NCBI GenBank assembly: GCA_947302865.1
Contig: CAMYWS010000014.1
Span: 1-14,396, forward strand
Direction: 5' to 3'
DNA: 14,396 bases
From: an uncultured Clostridia bacterium
GTDB taxonomy: Bacteria > Bacillota_A > Clostridia > Christensenellales > CAG-138
Under the pieces are notes generated by a model that worked only from the letters and a program-made list of their open reading frames with translations, was not told where the DNA came from and searched no databases. Of this stretch, positions 1-7,200 are shown piece after piece (positions within the stretch are counted from its first letter, which is position 1; every line of letters begins with the position of its first letter). The position numbers and the translations under genes were made by a program.

Positions 1-48
1 GAGATCGCCGAGATCAACGCGGCGTACCGCGCGCCGTTCGTGCGGTAA
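1..48 (+). CDS. C-terminal tail of an upstream gene (partial)
   Basis: An open frame enters from the left edge and encodes a 15-residue tail (EIAEINAAYRAPFVR) before a TAA stop. The next gene starts 12 bases later behind a GGGAGA ribosome binding site, so the two are probably co-transcribed. The codon use (GCG, CGC, ATC) matches the neighbouring genes. The fragment is too short to assign to a family. Confidence 0.55.
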   Translation, partial: EIAEINAAYRAPFVR

Positions 49-60
49 GGGAGAACCGGT

Positions 61-507
61 ATGACATTCGGATGGATCAACGTGTTCGGCGCGGTCATCG
101 TCATCCTGATGCTGATCCCGAATATCGTTTACGCGCTCAGAAACCGGGACGGGAAAAACCTCTGCGCGAACCGGGTCATGAACGTGACCGAGCAGGTCGG
201 GCGATACGCCTGCATCGTGCTGATGTGGCTGCCGCTGCTCGTGTGGAAATTCGGCTTTCAGAGCGTATTTGAAATGCTGCTGTATCTGTTCGGGAACGGC
301 GCGCTGCTTCTCGCGTACTGGATCGTCTTTTTCCGGCACATGCGGAAAAGGAGCGCGGCGAAGGCGCTGACGCTTGCCGTGCTGCCGTCGTGCATCTTTC
401 TTATGAGCGGGATCCTGCTGCGGCACTGGCTGCTCGCCGGCTTTGCGGTCCTGTTTGCGATCGGACATATTTACGTGACGCTGAAAAACGCGCAGGCGCA
501 GCGGTAA
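61..507 (+). CDS. Small polytopic membrane protein, unknown function
   Basis: The 148-residue product appears to cross the membrane five times, at about residues 5-26, 49-66, 72-91, 101-120 and 122-141. Short basic loops separate the helices (RNRDGKN after helix 1, RHMRKR after helix 3). I see no enzymatic motif. It starts at ATG with GGGAGA 5-10 bases upstream. Its TAA stop overlaps the AGGAGG of the next gene, so it belongs to the same transcript as the thioesterase. I do not recognise the family; small integral membrane proteins of this kind in Clostridia are usually annotated as hypothetical. A permease-like or sensing role cannot be told from the sequence. Confidence 0.8.
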   Translation: MTFGWINVFGAVIVILMLIPNIVYALRNRDGKNLCANRVMNVTEQVGRYACIVLMWLPLLVWKFGFQSVFEMLLYLFGNGALLLAYWIVFFRHMRKRSAAKALTLAVLPSCIFLMSGILLRHWLLAGFAVLFAIGHIYVTLKNAQAQR

Positions 508-517
508 GGAGGGAACT

Positions 518-907
518 ATGCTGCAAATCGGAATGAAGGGACATTTGGAGAGGACGGTGACCGCGGACCTTTCGGCAAAGGTCTGGGGCAGCGGCGCGGT
601 GGACGTGTACGGGACGCCGTGCATGATCGCGCTCGTTGAGGAAACGGCGTGGCGAAGCGTGCAGAATGAACTGGAGCCGGGACAGGCGACGGTCGGCACG
701 CGCCTGGATATTGCGCATCTTGCCGCAACGCCGATCGGCATGCGGGTTTGGTGCGACACGGAGCTTGTTGAGATCGACCGCAGGAAGCTCGTGTTTTCGG
801 TGACTGCCTGCGACGAAGCGGGCAGGATCGCCGAAGGTACGCACGAGCGCTTTATCGTCGACGTCGAAAAGTTTCAGGCGAAGGCGAACGCGAAGACCGC
901 AAAGTGA
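518..907 (+). CDS. FlK-like thioesterase (hotdog fold)
   Basis: This 129-residue protein has the length and pattern of hotdog-fold acyl-CoA thioesterases related to fluoroacetyl-CoA thioesterase FlK. The FlK catalytic residues are Thr42, Glu50 and His76. Here Thr33, Glu41 and His67 occur in matching contexts (YGTPCMIALVEE, LDIAHLAATP) with the same spacings of 8 and 26 residues. The rest reads as the usual strands around a central helix (residues 36-50). FlK itself hydrolyses fluoroacetyl-CoA, but most clostridial relatives are uncharacterised, so a general cytoplasmic acyl-CoA thioesterase is the safe call. The start is fixed by AGGAGG at 507-512 upstream of ATG 518. It sits between a membrane protein and a GNAT gene in one dense run, which gives no substrate clue. 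Confidence 0.85.
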   Translation: MLQIGMKGHLERTVTADLSAKVWGSGAVDVYGTPCMIALVEETAWRSVQNELEPGQATVGTRLDIAHLAATPIGMRVWCDTELVEIDRRKLVFSVTACDEAGRIAEGTHERFIVDVEKFQAKANAKTAK

Positions 908-934
908 GGTAAGGAGGTCCGCGGAGAACGAAGG

Positions 935-1804
935 ATGCAGTATGAGATCGGACCGTTAGCGCCGGAAGAAGCGGAACGCATCGAAGAAAAGATCGACGGG
1001 CTGGACCGTTCCGTTGTGCCGCCCGAGGAAGGCGCGGCGGAGGGAGAGATCATTTATAAGATCACCGACGGCGAGGGGAACATCATCGCCGGATGCGCTG
1101 CGTGGATCGACCGGTGGAAGTGCGTGGACTTAAGCCATCTATGGGTGGACGAGCGGTACCGGAACCGAGGGCTCGGTTCGCGGCTCTTTCGGGAGACCCT
1201 GCACACAGCAAGGAAACGGGGCTGTTATCTTGCAACCGTGGGCTTATACAGCTTTCAGGCAAGCGCGTTCTGTGAAAAGCGCGGCATGACCGTGTTCGAT
1301 ATGAAACGGGATTGCCCGGAGGGATACACGCATCAGTATCTGTTTATCCGGCTCGACGGGGACATCCCGGAGGACGGACCGGACGAATCACCGTTTGCGA
1401 TCCAAAGCGGCGACGCCGACGACAGCGCGTTTCTTCTCGGGAAATTCTATGCGTACAGCGATGAACAGATCCCGCGCGCGCACGCATATCTGTCGTTCGA
1501 CCGAAAGATCACCGACGAAGCGGGTCATCTGCTCGCGGGTATTGAAGCGGGCGTCAACGGCTGGAACGTCGGCTACGTGGATGTTCTTTGGACGGAGGAG
1601 CCGTATCGCGGACAGGGCATGGGGTCAAAGCTTCTGCGGGAAGCCGAGCGCGGGATCAAAGCGCACGGCGGCGAACGCGTGCTCGTGTCGGCGTTCGACT
1701 GGCAGGGGATCGCGTTTTTCGAAAACAACGGCTACGCCGTGACCGGTACACTCGACGATTTCCCGAAGGGACGTCGGTTTTATTGCATGGAGAAACGATT
1801 ATGA
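935..1804 (+). CDS. Tandem GNAT N-acetyltransferase (two domains)
   Basis: This 289-residue protein contains two GNAT domains. The first spans about residues 1-140, with acetyl-CoA-binding motif A at RNRGLGSRLF (76-85). The second spans about 150-289, with motif A at YRGQGMGSKLL (224-234). Both show the Q/R-x-x-G-x-G/A signature followed by the usual helix and a late aromatic/asparagine region (FCEKRGM; FFENNGY). GNAT enzymes transfer an acetyl group from acetyl-CoA to amines on small molecules, antibiotics or proteins; the substrate here is unknown. Both pyrophosphate-binding loops look intact, so neither half is obviously dead. The start is ATG 935; AAGGAGG at 911-917 is rather far and GGAGAACGAAGG lies closer. 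Its TGA overlaps the ATG of the DUF1284 gene by four bases, indicating translational coupling. Confidence 0.88.
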   Translation: MQYEIGPLAPEEAERIEEKIDGLDRSVVPPEEGAAEGEIIYKITDGEGNIIAGCAAWIDRWKCVDLSHLWVDERYRNRGLGSRLFRETLHTARKRGCYLATVGLYSFQASAFCEKRGMTVFDMKRDCPEGYTHQYLFIRLDGDIPEDGPDESPFAIQSGDADDSAFLLGKFYAYSDEQIPRAHAYLSFDRKITDEAGHLLAGIEAGVNGWNVGYVDVLWTEEPYRGQGMGSKLLREAERGIKAHGGERVLVSAFDWQGIAFFENNGYAVTGTLDDFPKGRRFYCMEKRL

Positions 1805-2181
1805 GCAACTTGCAGCTTCGGCCGCATCACGCGCTGTGCGCGCAGTTCTTTGAAGGCAGGGGGTACAGCGAACAGTTCGTCAGGCATATGTACGCAACCC
1901 TGGAAACGCTGGACCGCGGCGCGTCCGCAACGCTCGTCGAGGATTGCGACGCGATCTGCGCGGGCTGTCCGAACAGCCGGGACGGCGTCTGCGAGACAGA
2001 TGAAAAGGTACGGGCGATCGACCGCCGCGCGATTGAAATGATGGGCGTACGGTTCGGCGACACGCTTTCGTGGCGCGACCTTTCGACGCTTGCGAAGGAA
2101 AGGATCATTGCCGCAGGGAAGCTTTCGAATGTCTGCCGCGACTGCGAATGGATCGGCGTATGCGAAGGAAAAAAGATATGA
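1801..2181 (+). CDS. DUF1284 domain protein, cysteine-rich (putative metal/Fe-S binding)
   Basis: The 126-residue product opens with LRPHHALCAQFFEGRGYS, the hallmark start of DUF1284 proteins, and has about the usual family length. Eight cysteines are present: C13, a cluster at 49, 53, 56 and 64, and a second cluster at 112, 115 and 121. This resembles ferredoxin-like or zinc ligand arrangements. The family's biochemical role is not established as far as I know; metal or Fe-S binding is inferred from the cysteine spacing and the paired N-terminal histidines. The start is ATG 1801, set by the ATGA overlap with the preceding GNAT gene. Upstream in-frame codons lie inside that gene and are not needed. 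The stop at 2179-2181 overlaps the ATG of a 19-codon frame leading to the next gene. Confidence 0.87.
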   Translation: MSNLQLRPHHALCAQFFEGRGYSEQFVRHMYATLETLDRGASATLVEDCDAICAGCPNSRDGVCETDEKVRAIDRRAIEMMGVRFGDTLSWRDLSTLAKERIIAAGKLSNVCRDCEWIGVCEGKKI

Positions 2182-2237
2182 ACGCGTACCCGCGGGCGTA
2201 TCGGCCGGAAAACGACGGAGGAGAAGATGAAAGATGA
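2178..2237 (+). CDS. Possible 19-codon coupling ORF between DUF1284 and nucleotidyltransferase genes
   Basis: A short frame begins at ATG 2178, overlapping the DUF1284 stop as ATGA. It ends at TGA 2235-2237, overlapping the ATG of the next gene in the same way. The peptide would be MNAYPRAYRPENDGGEDER, hydrophilic and without family features. The double ATGA arrangement would let ribosomes pass from one gene to the next, so this may be a translational relay, not a functional peptide. It could also be chance, because the downstream gene has its own GGAGGAGAA ribosome binding site inside this frame. Confidence 0.25.
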   Translation: MNAYPRAYRPENDGGEDER

Positions 2238-2641
2238 AAAAGGCCGACATTCTTGCGAAGCTCCGGGCGTTTCCGCTTGACCCGGGCGGATACTGGGTCG
2301 CGGCGGGCGCGGCGATGGTGCTGTACGGGATCAAAGAGGAAACCGCCGACATCGATCTCGGCTGCACGTCGGAGACGGCAGACCGGCTGGAAGCGCAGGG
2401 ATATCTGTATCGGAAGACGCGGAACGGACGCAGATGGTTCAGAATCGGCGACGATATCGAGATCTTCGAGGGCTGGCTGTTCGACCGCGTTGTTTCGATC
2501 GAGGGTGTTCCGGTCATCTCGATAGAGGGGCTGATCGAACTGAAACGGGACCTCGGGCGGGAAAAGGATCTCAAAGATCTTGCGCGCATTGAACGGTATC
2601 TTGCCGCCCGGAACGGATCGGATGATCCGGAGAAACCGTAA
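2234..2641 (+). CDS. Minimal nucleotidyltransferase-like protein
   Basis: This 135-residue protein resembles the small nucleotidyltransferase fold group (MNT/AbiEii-like). A helix and glycine-rich segment (WVAAGAAMVLYG, 21-32) lead to TADIDLG with paired acids Asp39 and Asp41. The third acidic position may be Glu76 in DDIEIF. Near the C terminus, LKRDLGREKDLKDLARIE (103-120) matches the R-x-KD-x-x-D helix seen in these folds. The canonical GSR/GGW nucleotide loop is weak, so catalytic activity is uncertain. Members modify drugs, tRNA or protein partners, or act as antitoxins with HEPN proteins. No HEPN partner is adjacent, so a toxin-antitoxin role is not supported. The start is ATG 2234 behind GGAGGAGAA. 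Confidence 0.7.
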   Translation: MKKADILAKLRAFPLDPGGYWVAAGAAMVLYGIKEETADIDLGCTSETADRLEAQGYLYRKTRNGRRWFRIGDDIEIFEGWLFDRVVSIEGVPVISIEGLIELKRDLGREKDLKDLARIERYLAARNGSDDPEKP

Positions 2642-2656
2642 AAGGGGGAATGATTG

Positions 2657-2875
2657 ATGAAAAAATGGCTTTTGGTGATCGGGATCATCCTGCTTGTTGC
2701 CTGCGTTGTTTCGCTGCTGCTTGCCGCGCTGCAGCTGTTCGGATACTATCGCGTGATGGACGGATCGGCAGCGCTTTACGCAAGACTGCACCGGCGGGCG
2801 ATCGTCTTCTTTATCATCGGCGGCGCGCTTGCTTTGGTCGCGGTCGCGTGTCTGGTCCTCCGTGGGAAGCGGTAA
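2657..2875 (+). CDS. Small two-helix membrane protein
   Basis: The 72-residue product has two clear membrane segments (about residues 4-27 and 47-69), joined by a charged 20-residue loop (YYRVMDGSAALYARLHRR). It ends in the basic tail RGKR. There is no recognisable domain. I chose ATG 2657 because AAAGGGGG at 2641-2648 is well spaced from it. A TTG one codon upstream is possible. The out-of-frame ATG at 2650 gives an arginine/proline-rich shadow frame. It lies 15 bases after the nucleotidyltransferase gene and is probably the last gene of that transcript, since a new promoter follows. Confidence 0.7.
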   Translation: MKKWLLVIGIILLVACVVSLLLAALQLFGYYRVMDGSAALYARLHRRAIVFFIIGGALALVAVACLVLRGKR

Positions 2876-2919
2876 GCGGGATGAAATCAAAAAACAGGGT
2901 CATTTGACGGAAAAGCACC

Positions 2920-2948
2920 TTGTGAAACGGTGAAAAAAACGGTATAAT
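2920..2948 (+). promoter_or_regulatory. Sigma-A-type promoter of the PAP2 phosphatase gene
   Basis: TTGTGA (2920-2925) and a perfect TATAAT (2943-2948) are separated by 17 bases. The expected start of transcription is near 2955, giving a leader of about 30 bases that holds GAGGAGG (2974-2980) six bases before ATG 2987. Position, spacing and an orphan intergenic location all fit a housekeeping promoter. Confidence 0.8.
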
Positions 2949-2986
2949 CGGTCTGTAAAAGCCGGAAAACGGCGAGGAGGTATCGT

Positions 2987-3991
2987 ATGGGGGAAGCGGC
3001 AATCGGCGCAACATTCTTTTTTGACTGGGAAATGCAGCTCATGGAGTGGCTGCAGGCGCATATCGGCAAGACCGATATCGGGTTCTGGATCCTTTCGAAT
3101 CTGTCCGCGTTCGGCGAGGAGCTGCTGCTGATCGCCATCATGGGTTTTCTGTATTGGGGACTCAGCAAGGAGTTCGGCAAGTACGTCGGCGTGAACGTGC
3201 TGATGGTGAACGTCTGGAATCCGATGATCAAAAATGTGGTTTTACGGCTCAGACCGTATTTCGTGGCCGCGGAAAACGGGTACGCCATCGACGCGCTGCG
3301 TCCCGTCGACAGCAGCAAACCCATCTACGACGTCGCCGCACAGGGTTATTCCTTCCCGAGCGGGCATTCGTCCAACGCCGTGACGATGTACGGCTCGCTT
3401 GCGGCGCATGAGAAGAAAAACAAGATCCTGTGGACGATCGCGATCGTTCTGCCGCTGCTCGTCGGCTTCTCGCGCGTGTTCGTCGGCGTGCATTATCCGA
3501 CGGACGTGCTCGCGGGCTGGGCGCTCGGGATCATCATCGTGCTGCTGGTCCCGTTCCTGCGCAAAAAGATCAAGAACCGCTGGCTGTTCTACGGCGTGCT
3601 GCTGCTGACGACAATACCGGGCTTCTTCTACTGCAAAACAAACGACTATTTCAGCTCCTTCGGCATGCTCCTGGGCTTCATGCTTGCAGAGCCGTTCGAG
3701 GAAAAGTTCGTCAGGTTCGAGAACACGAAGAACATCTTCCGCTGCATCCTGCGCACCATCGGCGGCGCGGCTCTCTATTTCGGGCTGAACACGCTGCTGA
3801 AACTGCCGTTCCCGGACGCGCTTCTGAATCCGGAAGTTCCGAATATCCTGTCCAACCTGATCCGCACGCTGCGTTACGCAGCGGTGATCTTCATCCTCAT
3901 CGGCGTCTACCCGATGCTGTTCAAGCCGACCGGCAAGCTGTGGGATAAGATCTTCGGCAGGAAGAAGCAGAAAGAAACGCCGGAGAAATAA
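2987..3991 (+). CDS. PAP2-family membrane phosphatase
   Basis: This 334-residue integral membrane protein carries the three PAP2/acid-phosphatase motifs in order: K82-x6-R89-P90 (KNVVLRLRP), PSGH at 124-127, and S162-R163-x5-H169-x3-D173 (SRVFVGVHYPTD). The histidines form and resolve the phospho-enzyme intermediate. Family members remove phosphate from phosphatidic acid, phosphatidylglycerophosphate, undecaprenyl pyrophosphate or related lipids, usually at the outer face of the membrane. The substrate here is not determined. Helices lie around 44-59, 147-161, 174-191, 198-215, 255-272 and 297-312. The protein is longer than minimal PAP2 enzymes because of a C-terminal membrane extension after residue 195, ending in a lysine-rich tail. 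It is monocistronic, with its own promoter (2920-2948) and terminator (4008-4045). Confidence 0.92.
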   Translation: MGEAAIGATFFFDWEMQLMEWLQAHIGKTDIGFWILSNLSAFGEELLLIAIMGFLYWGLSKEFGKYVGVNVLMVNVWNPMIKNVVLRLRPYFVAAENGYAIDALRPVDSSKPIYDVAAQGYSFPSGHSSNAVTMYGSLAAHEKKNKILWTIAIVLPLLVGFSRVFVGVHYPTDVLAGWALGIIIVLLVPFLRKKIKNRWLFYGVLLLTTIPGFFYCKTNDYFSSFGMLLGFMLAEPFEEKFVRFENTKNIFRCILRTIGGAALYFGLNTLLKLPFPDALLNPEVPNILSNLIRTLRYAAVIFILIGVYPMLFKPTGKLWDKIFGRKKQKETPEK

Positions 3992-4007
3992 ACCCCAATA
4001 AAATCAA

Positions 4008-4045
4008 AAGCAGACGCTTTTCGGGCGTCTGCTTCTGCTTTTTTG
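4008..4045 (+). terminator. Rho-independent terminator of the PAP2 gene
   Basis: A perfect 10-base-pair stem, AAGCAGACGC (4008-4017) with GCGTCTGCTT (4025-4034), encloses a 7-base loop. CTGCTTTTTT follows. It begins 16 bases after the PAP2 stop codon. The same stem arms recur in the palindrome at 4255-4280. Confidence 0.85.
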
Positions 4046-4219
4046 TCAAAAAACAGGACATTGGCAATCATATAAGCGCGATGCAGATGTGAACATAGAC
4101 GCATCGGATAACAAATCATTGCACAAATCCGTCAAATTCAGCGACATGTGCGGAGAATTTGACACCTTGCAGGGTCCGCCGCTCGGTGCAGCTTGTCTGC
4201 ATAGGCGGGACCTGAAAAC

Positions 4220-4254
4220 CAGTCTGCTGAAAAACGCAGTTTTTCGACAGACTG
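4220..4254. repeat. Long imperfect hairpin (inverted repeat)
   Basis: CAGTCTG (4220-4226) pairs with CAGACTG (4248-4254). After one mismatch the stem continues through TGAAAAAC/GTTTTTCG to a GCA loop. On the minus strand the A-run becomes TTTTT, so it could add a second termination signal beyond the end of the LRR gene. Confidence 0.5.
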
Positions 4255-4283
4255 AAGCAGACGCGATATCGCGTCTGCTTTTT
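4255..4283. terminator. 26-base perfect palindrome, probable terminator at the convergent junction
   Basis: Bases 4255-4280 form a perfect palindrome centred on GATATC, with outer arms AAGCAGACGC and GCGTCTGCTT. On the plus strand it runs into TTTTT (4279-4283), an intrinsic-terminator form. On the minus strand it lies 13 bases beyond the stop of the giant LRR gene and would end the three-gene operon, although the downstream T-run on that side is weak (TTCAG). Its arms are identical to those of the terminator at 4008-4034. Confidence 0.65.
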
Positions 4284-4293
4284 GCATGCGGGA

Positions 4294-7200
4294 TCAATAT
4301 TCGATGTCCAGCCGGAACGGGAGATCGTCGCCGAGCGATTCCTGCGCTTTCTGCATATTGTGCGAGATGCAGGCTGTTTCGAGATTGTTCAGCATCAGCA
4401 GCGGCGAAATATCGGTCAGTTCCGGCGTCCAGGAGACCTTGATGTATTCGAGTTCCGGATGCTGTTCGATGAACGCCTTGAACGTCTCGTTCGTGAAGCG
4501 GCAGTTGCCCGCGTGGATCTCACGGATCTTCACGTTTCTGACCGCGTCCATCCACAGCGCGCAGTCCGTGTTGAACACGTTCAGACACCAGAACTCCGGG
4601 AAGACGGACAGTACCTGATACTGTGCGGGATCAAGCCGGTCCTCGAGATTGTCGACCGAGAGGTTGAAACCGTTCCAATCACGGTTGGCTTCGGTCAGAT
4701 CGAGCGACGTGAGCGGAGAAAGATCGGTCACCTGCGTGCCGCTGATCGTCAGGTTCTGCAGATGCGGAAGCTTCTCGATGCCCGCGATGGACGTGATCTT
4801 CAGCCCGTTGACATCGATCAGATAAAGCGAAGGTATGTCGAACAACACGGAAATGTCGGTGATCTTCGGACAGGTACGGATCCCGATTTCCTCCAGATTC
4901 GTCAGCGCTTCTATGCCGTCCGGCGACTCGATCGGATTGCAGAAGATGTCGAACCGCCGAAGGTTCGGAAGACGGGACAGGAAGGAAAGATCGGTGAGCG
5001 GTCCCTGCGTGACGCGGAACCGTTCGTCCGACCCGTTGCGGGAAAGCCAGCCCGCGGTCCCGTCGGACTGCCAGTCGTCGTCGTACCACCAGCTGCCGGG
5101 ATCGTACACCGTATCGCCCGCGATCCGGATCTCCCGCACCTTCGAAAGGACGGAATCGGGAAGGGCAAGGAAGTCCCCGACCGGTATGCGGTCGATCGTG
5201 AACCGGACATCGCAGTCGTCCGGCAGCGCGCCGATCGGCGTAAGATCGGAAACCGGCGCTCCCTGCAGATCAAGATACCGCAGCTTCGAAAGCCCCTGCA
5301 CGTCTTCGATCGACTCCACCTGCGTGAACCAGATCTTCAGCTCTTCGAGCTCCGTCAGATTCCGGACGCCCTCGATCGAGGTGATCGGCGCGTTGGTCAG
5401 CTGCAGCCGCCTGAGATTCTGCATCGTAAACGCGGCGGACGCGTCGGTCAGACTGTAACATGCCTCCACGCAGAGGTCCTCCAGATTGCCGAGGTACTGA
5501 ATGCCTTCAAGCGATTCAAGCCCCTGATTCTGGATGTTCAGGTTTTTAAGTCCCGTCAGCACGGAAAGCCGCGAAAGGTCCGTCATGGTCCCCGTGGGGA
5601 TCTCCTCGCGCTCGCCCGTATCACGGTCGATCACCGTGAAGACCGGCGGGTAGACGCTAAAGTCCGTATACGTTTCCTGCATATCCCAGTTGATGACCCG
5701 GTCTCCGTAGATGTTCAGATCCTGCACGTGGGCAAGCAGGGCGCTCGGCAGCGTGTCGAGCTCGTCGAGGGACAGGAGCTTTACGTACGGCTCATACGGA
5801 CGCCACCATTCGTTCGGATACTCGATATCGACCTGATAGAAGTTCTTGCTTTCCTTCAGAAGGTTCGCCTGCTGTCCGAGATGCGCCGGCACGGAAAGCC
5901 GGTTGCCTTTGAGCCCGTACAGCGGGGAAAGATCCGTCACGCCGTCGATGTCGAACAGTTCGATGGCATAGTATCCTTTGGGATCGAGGTCGGCAAGCGG
6001 GGAAAGATCCTTAAGATCTACGATGGATTCCAGACGGATGGCGCTGACGGAGAGGTTCTTGAAACTCGGCAGCGTAAAGAGCTGCCGGAGGCGAAGACTG
6101 CTGAGCGACAGCCCTTCGAGCGCCGACCAGTCGGAAAGACGCGGACAATCCCGGATCTCCAGATCGACGAATTTGCCGCCTTTGATGCGCCTGAGATTTT
6201 GAATGCCGTCCAGCGAGGTCAGAAAATCGGATTCGCTGATCGTAACTTTCGTCACGTCAAACGCGGGCAGACCGACGAGCGTCGGGATGCCGTGCAGAAT
6301 CAGCTCTCTTTGTACGGACGGGAACAGGGAATAATCCAGCGGCGCGTCGCTGCCGCGGTTGCTGCCGCCGCGGAACCACAGCTCGAATCGGTTGACCGTC
6401 GCGTCCTTGATATACGGAAGCGCAGAACCGTTCCGGTCGGTGACGTTCAGGAAATCGTATCGCGTGATCGCCGAAAGCCCGGACCAGTCGTCTACCTCAG
6501 AGACGCCGAAGTTGAAAAGGTCTTTGTTGACAATATCGGACAGATAGTTCACGTGATCCGGCCCGGCGCCGTACAGCTCCAGGATTTTGAGCCGCGGCAG
6601 CCTGACGACGGGCTCCACGTCGCGCAGATCGAAACATTCGGAGAACTTTACCCGGTTGAGAGCCGTGCAGCCGGACAGCGCGGAAATATCGGTCAGGTTG
6701 CGGAGATTTTGACATTCGATCTCGTCGAGTGCGGTATGGCTTTCCAGCCCGTGCAGGGAGCGGACAGAATCGGCGTTGCGCAGATAAAGCGTTCTTAACG
6801 CGCCTGCGCCGGACAGGAAGGACAGGTCCGGCGCGCGGAAATCCTCGGCTTCAAAGTGCTCGAGACCGGAGCAGCCGATCAGCGCGTTCAGGTCGGACAG
6901 CGCAGGGCAGTTGTCTATCCGCACCTCCTTCAGCTCCTTATGCTCCGTAAGTCCGTTCAGGGAGGTGAGCGCGGGAAGATTGTTCAGATTGAGATGGATC
7001 AGCGATCTTGCGTTCGCAAGACAGGAAAGGTCCGAAAGGCGCAGATCGTTGAAGTCGACCTTGGTGAGCTTGGTGCACGCCGAAAGCCCGGACGCTTCCC
7101 GTACGCCGTCTTCACTGCCGGCGGACAGCGTCAGCTGCAGCAGCGTCGGCGGTCCGAACGTATCGAGGTCCTGCGGCACGTCGCCCGTGAGGTCCATGTT

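Larger units (their letters stand above)
4061..4284. ncRNA. Candidate structured RNA region (no coding content)
   Basis: These roughly 220 gene-free bases hold an ordered series of inverted repeats. GCAAT (4064-4068) pairs with ATTGC (4118-4122) around CGATGC/GCATCG (4079-4084/4101-4106). GTCAAATTC pairs with GAATTTGAC (4131-4139/4155-4163). CAGGGTCCGCC pairs with GGCGGGACCTG (4170-4180/4204-4214, one mismatch) around TGCAG/CTGCA. A long hairpin spans 4220-4254 with one mismatch and a GCA loop. A 26-base perfect palindrome ends the series and is followed by TTTTT on the plus strand. That is more pairing than I expect from plain spacer. I could not find a convincing plus-strand promoter, and I do not recognise a known RNA family. 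It could instead be a composite terminator zone or a small palindromic element. Confidence 0.3.

Noticed and set aside
2234..2875. Toxin-antitoxin pair (MNT-like nucleotidyltransferase plus small neighbour)
   Set aside because: The neighbour is a two-helix membrane peptide, not a HEPN protein. The spacing is 15 bases, and nothing else marks a TA module.
4008..4283. Transposon or integron attachment site based on the paired palindromes
   Set aside because: I found no target-site duplication or transposase, and both hairpins work as terminators. I kept it only as a low-interest repeat observation.
4089..4442. 117-codon plus-strand frame across the convergent junction
   Set aside because: It has no ribosome binding site, runs through the terminator palindrome, and overlaps the end of the giant LRR gene with no recognisable protein features.
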